Shown: positions 35,441 to 44,355 of the stretch, in pieces
Numbering within the stretch: position 1 is the first letter of the stretch
Layout of the letters: each line of letters opens with the position of its first letter
NCBI GenBank assembly: GCA_963728995.1
Contig: CAVSMD010000001.1
Location: 310,001 to 374,000 of the forward strand
Reading direction: 5' to 3'
Source: FEN-1219 sp963728995
GTDB lineage: Bacteria > Pseudomonadota > Gammaproteobacteria > Steroidobacterales > Rariloculaceae
DNA: 64,000 nt
Notes under the pieces: model-generated
Databases searched by the model: none
Told to the model about the DNA's origin: nothing
What the model saw: only the letters and a program-made list of their open reading frames with translations
Program-made: the position numbers and the translations under genes

Positions 35441-35774
35441 GTTGGCAAACGTCCGGTTCTCGTCGCGATAAGTGAACAACGGTTCGCGCCCCTATGACCG
35501 GTCATGAGCGAATCACCAAAAACGGGCGGACTCTTTTGATCTCCAAATCTAAAGTTGGCCAGAATAGGAACTGCGCTGCTGAGAAAGATGGTCGAACGGC
35601 TCGACGTGTTCGGCGTTTATTTGTCATGCGCGCCCTGGTGGCCCGATTTTATGAAGCGGCCGGATTCAAAGCCGGAACCGCGATGAACAGACGAAGGAGA
35701 TAAAAGACCATTTGGCGCTACGCGCATGCTGAGGCCACTATATCCACACGCAGAGCATTAGCAGTCACGCAGGT
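35441..35774. other. Non-coding stretch at the edge of a lower-GC block
   Basis: About 330 bases without a supportable gene. Composition falls from GC-rich to clearly AT-richer near 35510. A plus frame (about 35494-35703) has no start or composition like a protein, and one near 35560 reads GTALLRKMVERLDVFGVYL, possibly a remnant. The final 30 bases provide the ribosome site of the NUDIX gene. Confidence 0.35.
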
Positions 35775-36233
35775 ATGTCACCGTACTTTCAGAGACTTCG
35801 CGCAAAGGTTGGTCACGACCTGCTGCTACTGCCGGGTGTTGCTGCCGTGATCCGGGATGCTGACGGAAGGATTCTCTTGCAGGAGAGATCATCGGGCGAG
35901 GGTTGGAGCCTGCCAGCTGGGGCCGTTGAGCCGGGCGAGAGCCCTGAGCAAGCTGTTCGGCGCGAAGTGCTGGAAGAAACGGGGCTAGAGGTCGTACCGG
36001 AGCATCTCCTGGGCGTGTTCGGTGGCCAGGGTTTTCACTACGTTTACCCCAACGGTGACGTGGTTGAGTACATGGTTGCGCTCTTTCGTTGCACGGTAAC
36101 TCGACGGGTGTCGAACGCACTCGATTCGGAAACCAAATCGCTTCGGTACTTTGCGTTGGAGGACGTTCCGCGGTTAGCGTTGCCATACCCAACGGCGACG
36201 TTATTCAGCGATGTCGATAGGCGCCGTGTGTGA
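35775..36233 (+). CDS. NUDIX hydrolase
   Basis: A 152-residue protein with the full Nudix box G-AVEPG-E-SPEQAVR-REVLEETG, preceded by RDADGRILLQER. It hydrolyses nucleoside diphosphates linked to another group; the exact substrate is not visible. Its end overlaps the following gene by 23 bases. GC content is lower than in the rest of the window, as in its neighbours up to 38.3 kb. Confidence 0.9.
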   Translation: MSPYFQRLRAKVGHDLLLLPGVAAVIRDADGRILLQERSSGEGWSLPAGAVEPGESPEQAVRREVLEETGLEVVPEHLLGVFGGQGFHYVYPNGDVVEYMVALFRCTVTRRVSNALDSETKSLRYFALEDVPRLALPYPTATLFSDVDRRRV

Positions 36234-37380
36234 ACGGTACGACAGTTTCTGGGCTGCCTATCTAGGCGTCACAGCTGCGGAGCTGAATAAGCCGGGTACG
36301 TCGATCGCAGCGCACGTCGGCCTAAAGGGATACGATGGCGTTTGGTTTTTTCGCCGTAAACAACGCACCGTCGTATCCGCGCCAATCGCTTGGGTGCCTC
36401 TCTTGCGCAGCCGTGTTGCAAGCGTCGACGACGCGACGTTGATGAGCACTCCCTTTTTCAAGGGTGTTTTCGGCGAACACTTGGAGCAACTCGTTGGGCC
36501 TGCGTTTCAGGGCTGTATCGAACAACGCAGCGCGCGCGTCGACACCGGCTTGGACGTTCACTTCTTGGGACCGAAAGATGACTCCGTCATCGATTCGTTC
36601 CGCGTTATGTGTGGGCAAGAGGCCTGGGAATACTCCGGCCTCCAGGAAGCCACGCAGTTCTTGGCCGCTATTCAGAACGGCAATCAAGTTGTTTCGCTCG
36701 CCGGCTATCGCCCGTGGACGGAAGAGGCTGGAGATGTTTGTGTTCTGACGCATGCGGCGCATCGTAACTGTGGCTTGGCAACCGCGGCGGCGGGCGCTGT
36801 CGTCGATCGCGCGCTTCGGCATGGCAAGCTCCTTCTCTATCAGACGCTCGAATCGAACGTCGCGGCGGTCAAGATCGCTCAACGTATTGGTTACAAGCCC
36901 TACGCCAGGCACATCGCAGTGCGTCTTCGAGCGAAGGAGCCGGTATCGGCGTCCTTCAGAACGGCTCGCGCACGTGAAGCCGAGAAGTGTGCAGATATAC
37001 ATACAGCGGTTCGTCGGGAAATGAGCTACCTGCCCGATCTGTACAGCCCCGACGAGACGCGAAGTTGGATGATGGGCGTATTCGCCAGCGAAAACGTGAT
37101 CGTTGCGGAAGTCGGCGGAGACATCGTCGGCTATGCCTCGTTTTTTGGCAGGGCGCTATCGAATATGTATGTGCTGCCGGCCTATCAACGACGAGGCGTG
37201 GGAACAGCGCTCCTTGAAGCAGTTTTGCGCCAAATGCCCAGAGGTATCGAGCTCCGGGTATTTGAAAACAACGTTGATGCAATTCGATTCTATGAACGGA
37301 ACGGCTTCAAAACCGTTTCGCAGACAAGTGGCGCCAACGAGGAGGGACTGCCAGATCGCCTCATGAGACGTACGTCCTAA
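36211..37380 (+). CDS. Tandem GNAT N-acetyltransferase
   Basis: A 389-residue protein with two GNAT-like halves. The first (about 1-230) has HRNCGLATAAAGAVVDRAL and TLESNVAAVKIAQRIGYK. The second (about 250-385) has the acetyl-CoA motif VLPAYQRRGVGTALLEAVL and ENNVDAIRFYERNGFK. The N-terminal half is more distant and may be structural. It could modify a small amine or an antibiotic; there is no direct evidence for the target. The start is ATG 36211, overlapping the NUDIX stop. A GNAT remnant follows. Confidence 0.8.
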   Translation: MSIGAVCERYDSFWAAYLGVTAAELNKPGTSIAAHVGLKGYDGVWFFRRKQRTVVSAPIAWVPLLRSRVASVDDATLMSTPFFKGVFGEHLEQLVGPAFQGCIEQRSARVDTGLDVHFLGPKDDSVIDSFRVMCGQEAWEYSGLQEATQFLAAIQNGNQVVSLAGYRPWTEEAGDVCVLTHAAHRNCGLATAAAGAVVDRALRHGKLLLYQTLESNVAAVKIAQRIGYKPYARHIAVRLRAKEPVSASFRTARAREAEKCADIHTAVRREMSYLPDLYSPDETRSWMMGVFASENVIVAEVGGDIVGYASFFGRALSNMYVLPAYQRRGVGTALLEAVLRQMPRGIELRVFENNVDAIRFYERNGFKTVSQTSGANEEGLPDRLMRRTS

Positions 37381-37389
37381 GCGATTTCG

Positions 37390-37694
37390 ATGCGATCCAC
37401 TCGATTAACAAAGCCGGTGCCACGATTTGAGGCCAGTCTCAGGTCTCTTATTCGCGAGTTCGCCAAGAAGGATGAGGAGTTGGTTTCGCCACCGAAATCT
37501 TGCGCGGTACGCTGGCTGAGGCGCGGCAACTCGGCATCGGTAGCGCGTTCGTCACGTGCGACAAGGGAAACGTCGGATCGGAGAAAGCCATACGCAATAA
37601 CGGAGGTGTCCTGCAGGACGAGATATGGGCGGATGTGTACTCACGTGTGGTGCAGCGTTACTGGGTAAGCACAGGGAACGAACGCACTGAATGA
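37390..37694 (+). pseudogene. Internally deleted GNAT acetyltransferase
   Basis: An N-terminal piece in one frame (LTKPVPRFEASLRSLIREFAKK) is followed after about 37485 by a C-terminal piece in another frame (FATEILRGTLAEARQLGIG, VTCDKGNVGSEKAI, NGGV). The central acetyl-CoA part is missing. No single start gives the whole product. The stop overlaps the HAD start by 4 bases. Confidence 0.7.
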
Positions 37695-38329
37695 ACAGTC
37701 TCGTAATTTTCGATTGTGACGGGGTGCTGGTCGATTCCGAGCAACTCGCTATCAAGGTCGATGTTGTCGTTCTCGCGCGACTCGGTTGGTCGTTGACCGA
37801 GGCGGAGGTTGTTGAACGATTCGTAGGCGTTTCCGATGCGCATTTTCGCCACGAAGTCGAATCACACTTAGGGCTCAGCCTTCCCGAGAACTGGGAGGCG
37901 GAAGTCGAACCTCTCTATCGTAAAGCGTTCGTCGCAGGCCTCCGCCCGGTTGAGGGCGTCGTGGATGCGCTCGATCGAATTTCTGTAGCCACCTGCGTTG
38001 CGTCGAGTGGGAGTCACGAGAAGATGCGTTTCACGCTCGGTCTTACGGGCCTATACGACCGATTCCATGGCCGAATTTTCAGTGCAACAGAGGTACCACG
38101 CGGCAAGCCCGCCCCGGATCTATTCCTTCACGCCGCCGAACGAATGGGAGTCCCGCCCGCGGCCTGCATCGTCGTCGAAGACAGCGTAATGGGAGTCGCT
38201 GCCGCCCGCGCAGCGGGAATGAGGGTGCTCGCCTACGCTGGTGGAGTAACCCCAGCAACGAAGTTGGCGGGTCCGGCGACAACCGTCTTCGAGCACATGG
38301 CTGAGTTGCCGAGCCTACTTGGGTGCTGA
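37691..38329 (+). CDS. HAD-superfamily hydrolase (phosphoglycolate/beta-phosphoglucomutase-like)
   Basis: A 212-residue protein with motif I FDCDGVLVDS (Asp8, Asp10), motif II CVASSGSHEK, a Lys in PRGKPAPD and motif IV VVEDSVMGVAAARAAGM. The helical cap between residues 16 and 80 is the subfamily I type. It dephosphorylates a small phosphorylated metabolite. It begins inside the stop of the GNAT remnant (ATGA), so it belonged to the same transcript. It is lower in GC than the flanks. Confidence 0.9.
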   Translation: MNSLVIFDCDGVLVDSEQLAIKVDVVVLARLGWSLTEAEVVERFVGVSDAHFRHEVESHLGLSLPENWEAEVEPLYRKAFVAGLRPVEGVVDALDRISVATCVASSGSHEKMRFTLGLTGLYDRFHGRIFSATEVPRGKPAPDLFLHAAERMGVPPAACIVVEDSVMGVAAARAAGMRVLAYAGGVTPATKLAGPATTVFEHMAELPSLLGC

Positions 38330-38420
38330 GCGTAATGCCCGTGTGAACCAGGTAACCTCTTGATTTAGAACGCGCTCTATGGCACTCTACTGGACATCCT
38401 TCCAGTGCTCAGGGTATCCC

Positions 38421-39843
38421 ATGGACAGCCGCCTCGCCACCCCCCGCCTGCCCCTACGACCCCGCGGCCCACGCCCTTCAGCAGCGCGCCTTCGAGCGGC
38501 TCGAAGGCGCGATCACGGAGCTGTGGGGTCACCTGAACGCGGCCACGTTCCGCTTCCTCGCGCTCGTCGCAGAGTACGACCGCACCCGGGGCTACGAGCG
38601 CCACGGCCTCATGAACACCGCGCACTGGTTGAACTGGCAGTGCGGCATCGGCACGGTCGCCGCACGCGAGAAGGTGCGCGTAGCGCGGGCGCTCGAGACG
38701 CTGCCGCAGATCAGTGCCACGTTCGCGCGCGGCGAGATCTCGTATTCCAAGGTGCGCGCGATGACGCGGGTGGCCACACCGGCCAACGAGTCGGTGCTGG
38801 TGAACGTGGCGCTGCACGGCACGGCGGCGCATGTCGAGCGGCTCGTGCGCAAGTACCGCTGGGTCGAGCGGGCCGAGGCCGCTCGGCGTGCGCAGGCGCA
38901 GCACGAGGGCCGCGGCCTGCACTATTTCTTCGACGAGGCCGGCATGCTGGTCGTGCACGGGCGGCTGCCGCCGGACGTCGGCGCCCTGGTACGCAAGGCA
39001 CTCGAGGCGGCGGCCGAGGAGCTGCGCGCGAGCGACGGCGCTGCCGCGGAAGCTTCGGCGTTCGAGCGGGCGCAGACGGCGGCCGCGTACCGGGCCGATG
39101 CGCTGGCGCACGTCGCCGAGCAGTACCTCGAGCATCGCGCGGGTGACTCCTCCACGGCCGATCGCTACCAGGTCGTGGTCCACGTGGACCAGGCGGTGCT
39201 CACGCAGGCGGTGACGGCGGCGGACACCGAGCCGCACGACTGTGCGCTGGACGACGGGCCGGCGCTGGCGCTCGCCACGGCGCGGCGCCTGGGCTGTGAC
39301 GCCACGCTGGTCGGCCTGCTCGACGGCCACGACGGCGAGCCGCTGAACGTCGGACGCAAAACACGCGCGATCCCGCCGGCGCTCGCCCGGGCGCTGCGCA
39401 GCCGCGACGGCGGCTGCCGCTACCCGGGGTGCACGCGCACGCGCTTCACCGAGGGGCATCACGTCCAGCACTGGGCCGACGGCGGGGAGACGCGGCTCGG
39501 CAATCTCGTGACGCTGTGCCGTTTCCACCATCGGCTCGTGCACGAGGGTGGGTTTGGTCTCGCGGTGACGGACGACGGCGTGTTCGTGTTCACGCGGCCC
39601 GACGGCACGCGCGTGGCGGAGCGCGGTGAGCGATGTTTCCGCGGAAACATCGCGGCCGAAGCGCCGGAGGCGAGCTTCGAAGCCACGCTGCGCCTCCACG
39701 CGTTGAACGAAGACGCGGGACTCGCGATCGACGCCCACACCAGCCGCTGCCGCTGGCTCGGCGAGCGCATGGATTACAGCTGGGCGATCGCCGGCATGCA
39801 GCAGCTGCGCGATCGAGCGGCGCGCGCCGAGGCCGGCCCGTAG
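38421..39843 (+). CDS. DUF222/HNH endonuclease family protein (frameshift near N-terminus)
   Basis: From ATG 38611 the protein has 410 residues: DUF222-type helical part, then the HNH nuclease with DGGCRYPGCTRTRFTEGHHVQHWADGG and LVTLCRFHHRLVHEGG. Upstream, the same frame reads AFERLEGAITELWGHLNAATF but no start. ATG 38421 opens another frame that fits (DSRLATP), and one surplus C in the six-C run 38440-38445 separates the two. Removing it gives a normal N-terminus. Proteins of this family cut DNA and are often found as repeats near mobile DNA. It lies immediately after the lower-GC block. Confidence 0.85.
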
Positions 39844-39973
39844 GCGGCCTGTAGCCAGCGCGGCGCCGACCCGGACGCGATCGACCGGCATTCTCCGTGA
39901 GGCGTGGGCCACGGCGAGGGCCGAGCTACAATCGTAGACTGCGCCGGGAGCGGGAGCCCAAGGGGGTTACGCC

Positions 39974-40909
39974 ATGAGATTTCGCAACACACGGCCACTC
40001 GCCCTCGCGCTGCTCGCAAGCGTCGTAGTGCCTTTCTCGATTCAGGCGCAGCTCGTCCGCATCCCCGGCACCACGGTGGCGTTGACGCCGCCACCGGGTT
40101 TTCGGGTGGCACGCGGCTTCCCGGGCCTCGAGGATCCCGCCGCGGGCTCGACGATCACGGTGGCCGAGTACCCGCCGGAGCGCTACGCCGAGGTGGCGTC
40201 CGTGTTCTCGTCGCCGAAAACTGCCTCGACGCGGTACGCGAGCGAAGGCGTGCGGATCACACGCATCGAGCCGATCGCGGTCGGCAAGAGCCAGGTGCCG
40301 CTCGCGATCGGCTCCCAGGAGCGCAACGGTAAGGAGCTGACGAAGTACATCACCGTGCTCGGCGGCGGCGAAGCGAAGGCCGTGCTCGTCACGTTCAACC
40401 TGTCCGCCGCCAAGCCGCTGAGCCGCAGCGACGTGGAAGCCGTCGTCCGCTCGATCGAGATCGCGCGACTGCCGACGCTCGACGAGAAGCTCGCGCAGCT
40501 GTCGTTCAAGTTCAAAGCGGTGGAGCCCTTCCGCGTCTCCGACGTGCCGGACCGCGTCACCGTGAACCTCGCGACGTTCGACGGCGTGGACGCCACGGGC
40601 TTGAAGCCGGTCGCCTCGATTCGTCGGCTGAGCACGACGGCGTTGCCGACGGAGAGCGCAAAGCTGGCCGAGCAGGTGCTGCGCATGATGGCGGCGAGCG
40701 CGCAGATCACGGAGCGGATGCCGGTGGCATTCGCCGGCGGGCAGGGCTATTACCTCACGGCCGTCGGCGGCGACCGGACGATCATGCAGTTCCTGCGCGT
40801 GCTGCCGGGCGGCACGTTCATCCAGCTCGTCGCCGTCGGTGACAGCATGGCGATGACCGACGCGGCCGAGGCCGTGAAGGAGCTCGCCGCGTCCGTGGAC
40901 CTCCCCTAG
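39974..40909 (+). CDS. Exported protein, DcrB/PsbP-like, function unknown
   Basis: A 311-residue protein with a signal peptide (1-25, SIQAQ). The mature start PPPGFRVARGFPGLEDPAAGSTITVAEYP resembles the DcrB/PsbP style of periplasmic domains, and a second similar block follows at about residue 170-300 (FKFKAVEPFRVSDVPD). The similarity is by eye only. It converges tail to tail with the DUF1835 gene, the stops overlapping by 4 bases; an 8-bp hairpin (40912-40930) may end transcription in this strand. Confidence 0.55.
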   Translation: MRFRNTRPLALALLASVVVPFSIQAQLVRIPGTTVALTPPPGFRVARGFPGLEDPAAGSTITVAEYPPERYAEVASVFSSPKTASTRYASEGVRITRIEPIAVGKSQVPLAIGSQERNGKELTKYITVLGGGEAKAVLVTFNLSAAKPLSRSDVEAVVRSIEIARLPTLDEKLAQLSFKFKAVEPFRVSDVPDRVTVNLATFDGVDATGLKPVASIRRLSTTALPTESAKLAEQVLRMMAASAQITERMPVAFAGGQGYYLTAVGGDRTIMQFLRVLPGGTFIQLVAVGDSMAMTDAAEAVKELAASVDLP

Positions 40910-42218
40910 CCCGCGCGGCGAAGCCGCGCGCCGCTCATGCGAGCCGGCGAGCGTCCGTGCGTCGTCTCGTCCCAGCGCCAATCGACGTGTCCAGCGCCGA
41001 CTTGCACGCCGCCGACCCAGCGAAGCGGCGGCTCGAGCGAGCGGAAATCGACATCGCCGCGCAGCACCGCGCGCCCGAGCGTCCGTGATCGTGAGCACGT
41101 CGGTCCATGGCGAGCGCGACCGTCCGTCGCGACCGACGCCGGGCGCACGCGTGAAGACCGGTTCGCGCGCGCGTTCCATGTCGAGCACGCGATCGCGCAC
41201 CTGGAGATCGCCCTGCCCCGGCAGCGGATCGAGAGCGGTATTCAGCTGGACGAAGACTCCGTTCAAGCTGTGCGGCGCCTGCGCCAGCAGCGCCAGCGCC
41301 ATCTCCTCCGTGAACGACAAGCCGGTGCGCGCGGCCGGCAGCTCGCGCAGATGACGATGCAGCGCAGGCGCAAGCAGCGGCAGCGCGGGCGTGCCGGTGC
41401 GCACCAGCGCCGCCAGCGCACGTGGATCGGGGCTCGCGAGCGCGCGCCAGGCCGTAAGCCCGAGCGCAAGCTCCTCCGCGCCAGCCGGTCGCCGCGTGGG
41501 CCAGATCAGCCGCAGCGCCTCGGGCGGCAGCTGCCCCAGCCCGACGAACCGGACGGGGCCGGGGAATTCGCCGACGTTGATCAGCTCGAGCAACGGCGGC
41601 GGCGCGTGGGTCGCGTAGTGCGCGAGCAGACGGATCAGGACGAGCTGATCATAGCAATCCGCCTCGCGACCAGATCACGACGCGCTCGTAGCTCGCGGAC
41701 TCGTGCAACCGCTGCTCGTCTCGTTGCAGATGCGCCAGCACCTCGTCGTAAACGAGCGGGCGCTCTTCGCTGTCGTAGCGGGCCACCAGGAAGCGCGCGC
41801 GCTCCTCGAGACAGCCCGGTCCACTCTCGCGCACGGGCCCGATCAGGTACGGATAGCTGTGCTCGTGGAACTCACCGCGAAAGCCGGCCCGCTGCAACGG
41901 CGCTTCGATGTCGCTGCCGCAGCGCAGGTGCAGCGTGCGCCGCTCGGCGTCCAGCCCCGGCGCGTGCGCCGCGCCGGCTTCGATCGCCGCGCGCTCGCGC
42001 GTCATGGCCGCGATGTGGCGCTTCAGCGCCGCCCAGCTGTCGAAGCGCAGCTCGGCGGCGATCAGGCGCTGCGCCTCGGCGAGCTTCGGCGCCGAACCGA
42101 ATCGCGCGAGCGCCGCGGGCTCGCCGGCGCGCGCGGCTTTCAGCAGATCCTTGGCGCGTTTCTGCTGCTGCTCGAAGTTCAGACGGAAGTACGAAGGCGG
42201 GCCGAGTCGGTCGGTCAT
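40906..42218 (-). pseudogene. DUF1835-type protein broken by two single-base insertions
   Basis: Starting at ATG 42218 (AGGGGA site), the frame reads SYFRLNFEQQQKRAKDLLK, LHLRCGSDIEAPLQRAGF and YDEVLAHLQRDEQRLHES, then ends early. A surplus base at 41666 would continue it as CYDQLVLIRLLAHYA and LNTALDPLPGQGDLQ. A second surplus base at 41077 restores DAGRAVLRGDVDFRS and the end. N-terminal helices and the DUF1835 start of the middle part are family-like; function unknown. Assembly error and pseudogene are both possible. Confidence 0.75.
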
Positions 42219-42556
42219 GCGTGTCCCCTTATCGAAGCGCCTGCGTCCGCCCAGGCAGATAAGGGAAAGCACGGAAGACCAGCTCAAAGCGGTCATCTGT
42301 GTCGTGGGCGCAGCCCTTTCCGCGGACGTGGTTGCTCCGACCGAGCGGCCACGATCGTAGCAGGCCGGCTGCCCGAGGTCGAAGCCGCCGATTCCACCGC
42401 GGCGCATCCGGTCGGTGGGCCCGAACGGATTCAGTGTGCGTTCAGGGTGAAAGTGCCAAATTAATTTCGGCCCCGCTGTTGCATCGGACGTCTTAGGACG
42501 CGTCCTTCTTGCCTGAATTCGGAGATTGGCTTCGTGCGAACACAGGAACCCCGAGA
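42219..42556. other. Non-coding stretch between DUF1835 and lipoprotein genes
   Basis: About 340 bases with no gene that I can support. Only a short AT-rich patch around 42440-42470 (GAAAGTGCCAAATTAATTTC) stands out from the GC-rich flanks and might be a promoter or a remnant of a repeat. No RNA gene is seen. Confidence 0.35.
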
Positions 42557-43270
42557 ATGTTAGGCCGCGCGGGACTCGGGCGCGGCCTCGTTGCGTTGTG
42601 CTGCCTCGCCGCAGCCGGCTGCGCCGAGTTCACGCCCGGACCGCCGGAGGATCCGACCACCACCGCCGCGCCGTCCGCGGCAGCCACCACGCCATCCGCC
42701 GCGGAGGATGGGACAAGACCCGAGCCCGCCGCCCCCTCGCCACAGGCGGCCGCGCTTCCCGACGATGGCCGGATTTCGATCGGCGAGCCGCCGGTAGCCC
42801 CCCGCCCCCAGGCCCCGCCGCCGTCGGTGGCGACCGCGGCGCTCCCGCCGGAACCCTCCGCGCCGCCGCTCGCCGCGCCTGCGGCGCCGGCCGCGCCAGG
42901 ATCCGGGGCCGCGCCCGCTCCGAGTGCGTCCGCGCGCGCGTCGCGGACGTCTGCCGAGACGCTGGACATCACGTCCCTCGCCCTGCGCCTTCGCAAGACG
43001 AGGGCGATCAACTTGCTGACGAAGGTGGCCGTCAAGAACGAATCGGACGACCTGCTGGAGAAGTTCCGCGAGTATCACACGCAGCACGGCACGGCGACGC
43101 TGACCGAGCTGCGCCGCGCTTACGACTCGCTGTTCGGCAAGTTGCATGCGCTGCTTCAGAACACCGATCCGCCGCTCGACCGTGACATCGACCGCTCGCG
43201 CGCCGCGATCTGGGAGATCCTCACGGATCCGCGGAAGTTCAGCGCGTCCCATTTGATGGCGGGCGCTTGA
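42557..43270 (+). CDS. Ala/Pro-rich lipoprotein with C-terminal helical domain
   Basis: A 237-residue protein. The signal ends CCLAAAGC, a lipobox, so it is a lipid-anchored periplasmic protein. Residues about 20-140 are a spacer almost only of Ala, Pro, Ser, Thr and Gly. A globular end follows, DITSLALRLRKTRAINLLTKV, then YDSLFGKLHALLQNTDPPLDRDIDRSR. The spacer may span the peptidoglycan. The family is not recognised. It faces pyrD tail to tail. Confidence 0.6.
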   Translation: MLGRAGLGRGLVALCCLAAAGCAEFTPGPPEDPTTTAAPSAAATTPSAAEDGTRPEPAAPSPQAAALPDDGRISIGEPPVAPRPQAPPPSVATAALPPEPSAPPLAAPAAPAAPGSGAAPAPSASARASRTSAETLDITSLALRLRKTRAINLLTKVAVKNESDDLLEKFREYHTQHGTATLTELRRAYDSLFGKLHALLQNTDPPLDRDIDRSRAAIWEILTDPRKFSASHLMAGA

Positions 43271-43289
43271 GGCCCTGGCCGAACCGGCG

Positions 43290-44285
43290 TTACTGCAGCG
43301 CGCGCACGAGCTGGCGCACGAGCGTTGGGCCGCGATACACCAAGCCGGTATAGGTCTGGATCAAATCGGCGCCGGCCGCCCGCATCGCCAGGGCCTTCTC
43401 CACCGAGTCCACGCCACCAACCCCGACGATCGCGACGCTTGGACCGAGGAGCCCCCGCAACGTGGCCACGGCTGCGAGCGAGAGCCGGTGCAGAGGCGCG
43501 CCGCTCAATCCGCCGAGCCGAGCCGCCGATTCCTTGTCGCCGCCGTCGCGCTGCACCGTGGTGTTCGTGGCGACGACGCCGTCCAACGACACGTGCGCCA
43601 CGACGCGCGCAACGTCTGCCAGCGCCGCGGCGTCGAGATCGGGCGAGACCTTCAGCAGCAGCGGCAAGCGCCGCGTGCCGCCGCGAAGCAGCGCGTCGCG
43701 CTCCGTCAGCAAACCGGACAGCAACGGCTCGAGGCGCGCGGATGCGTGCAGATCGCGCAGCGCCACCGTGTTCGGCGAGGAGATGTTCACGGCAACGTAA
43801 TCGGCAACCCCATGCAACGCACGGAGGCAGGCGACATAGTCGTCGAGCGCGCGCTCGAGCGGCGTCTCCGCGTTCTTGCCGATGTTCACGCCGAGCACGC
43901 CGCGGTACCGGCGTCTACGCAATCGCCGCGCGACGAGCGCAGCGCCGTCGTTCGGAAAGCCGAGCCGGTTGATCAGCGCATTGGCGCGCGGGTGCCTGAA
44001 CAATCGCGGCCGCGGCTGGCCGCCCTGCGGCCGGGGCGTGACGGTGCCGACCTCGATGAAGCCGAAGCCGAGCCCACCGAGGCCGTCGACGGCCTCGGCG
44101 CTCTTGTCGAAGCCGGCGGCAAGCCCCACACGGTTCGGAAAGCGCAGCCCCATGAGCTCGACCGGCGAGCCCGGCAGCCGCCGCGCCGGCAGGTAGCCCG
44201 AGGCGCGTGCGGCCTCGAGCGCCAAGCGATGCGCGCGCTCGGGATCGAGCGTGAACAGCAGCGGGCGCACGGTCGGATACAGCAT
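43290..44285 (-). CDS. pyrD: Dihydroorotate dehydrogenase (quinone), class 2
   Basis: A 331-residue membrane-associated flavoenzyme of pyrimidine synthesis, passing electrons to quinone. Typical blocks are FPNRVGLAAGFDKSAEAVDG, ALINRLGFPNDG, VNISSPNT with the active-site Ser-Pro-Asn, LLLKVSPDLD and QTYTGLVYRGPTLV. The length is normal. A 16-bp palindrome precedes the start. It is a standard housekeeping gene, so this part is likely core genome. Confidence 0.96.
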   Translation of the reverse strand: MLYPTVRPLLFTLDPERAHRLALEAARASGYLPARRLPGSPVELMGLRFPNRVGLAAGFDKSAEAVDGLGGLGFGFIEVGTVTPRPQGGQPRPRLFRHPRANALINRLGFPNDGAALVARRLRRRRYRGVLGVNIGKNAETPLERALDDYVACLRALHGVADYVAVNISSPNTVALRDLHASARLEPLLSGLLTERDALLRGGTRRLPLLLKVSPDLDAAALADVARVVAHVSLDGVVATNTTVQRDGGDKESAARLGGLSGAPLHRLSLAAVATLRGLLGPSVAIVGVGGVDSVEKALAMRAAGADLIQTYTGLVYRGPTLVRQLVRALQ

Positions 44286-44323
44286 GGCCGGATAGCGTAG
44301 CAGCGAACGGCCTCCCGCCCACC

Positions 44324-44339
44324 GCGGCCGATCGGCCGC
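44324..44339. promoter_or_regulatory. Perfect 16-bp palindrome near pyrD
   Basis: GCGGCCGATCGGCCGC lies 39 bases before the pyrD start (minus strand) and just after the stop of the gene at 44356-45240. It could be an operator, or a hairpin ending the upstream transcript. Confidence 0.3.
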
Positions 44340-44355
44340 TTGCCGACGGGTACGG

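Noticed and set aside
35510..38340. Lower-GC block as an integron cassette array
   Set aside because: Genes overlap or are coupled by ATGA, leaving no room for attC sites, and no integrase is present in the window.
40912..40930. Hairpin between 39974-40909 and the DUF1835 gene as a strong terminator
   Set aside because: The stem is 8 bp with a GAA loop and no T-run, and on the minus strand it lies inside the last codons of the opposing gene; noted only as a possibility.
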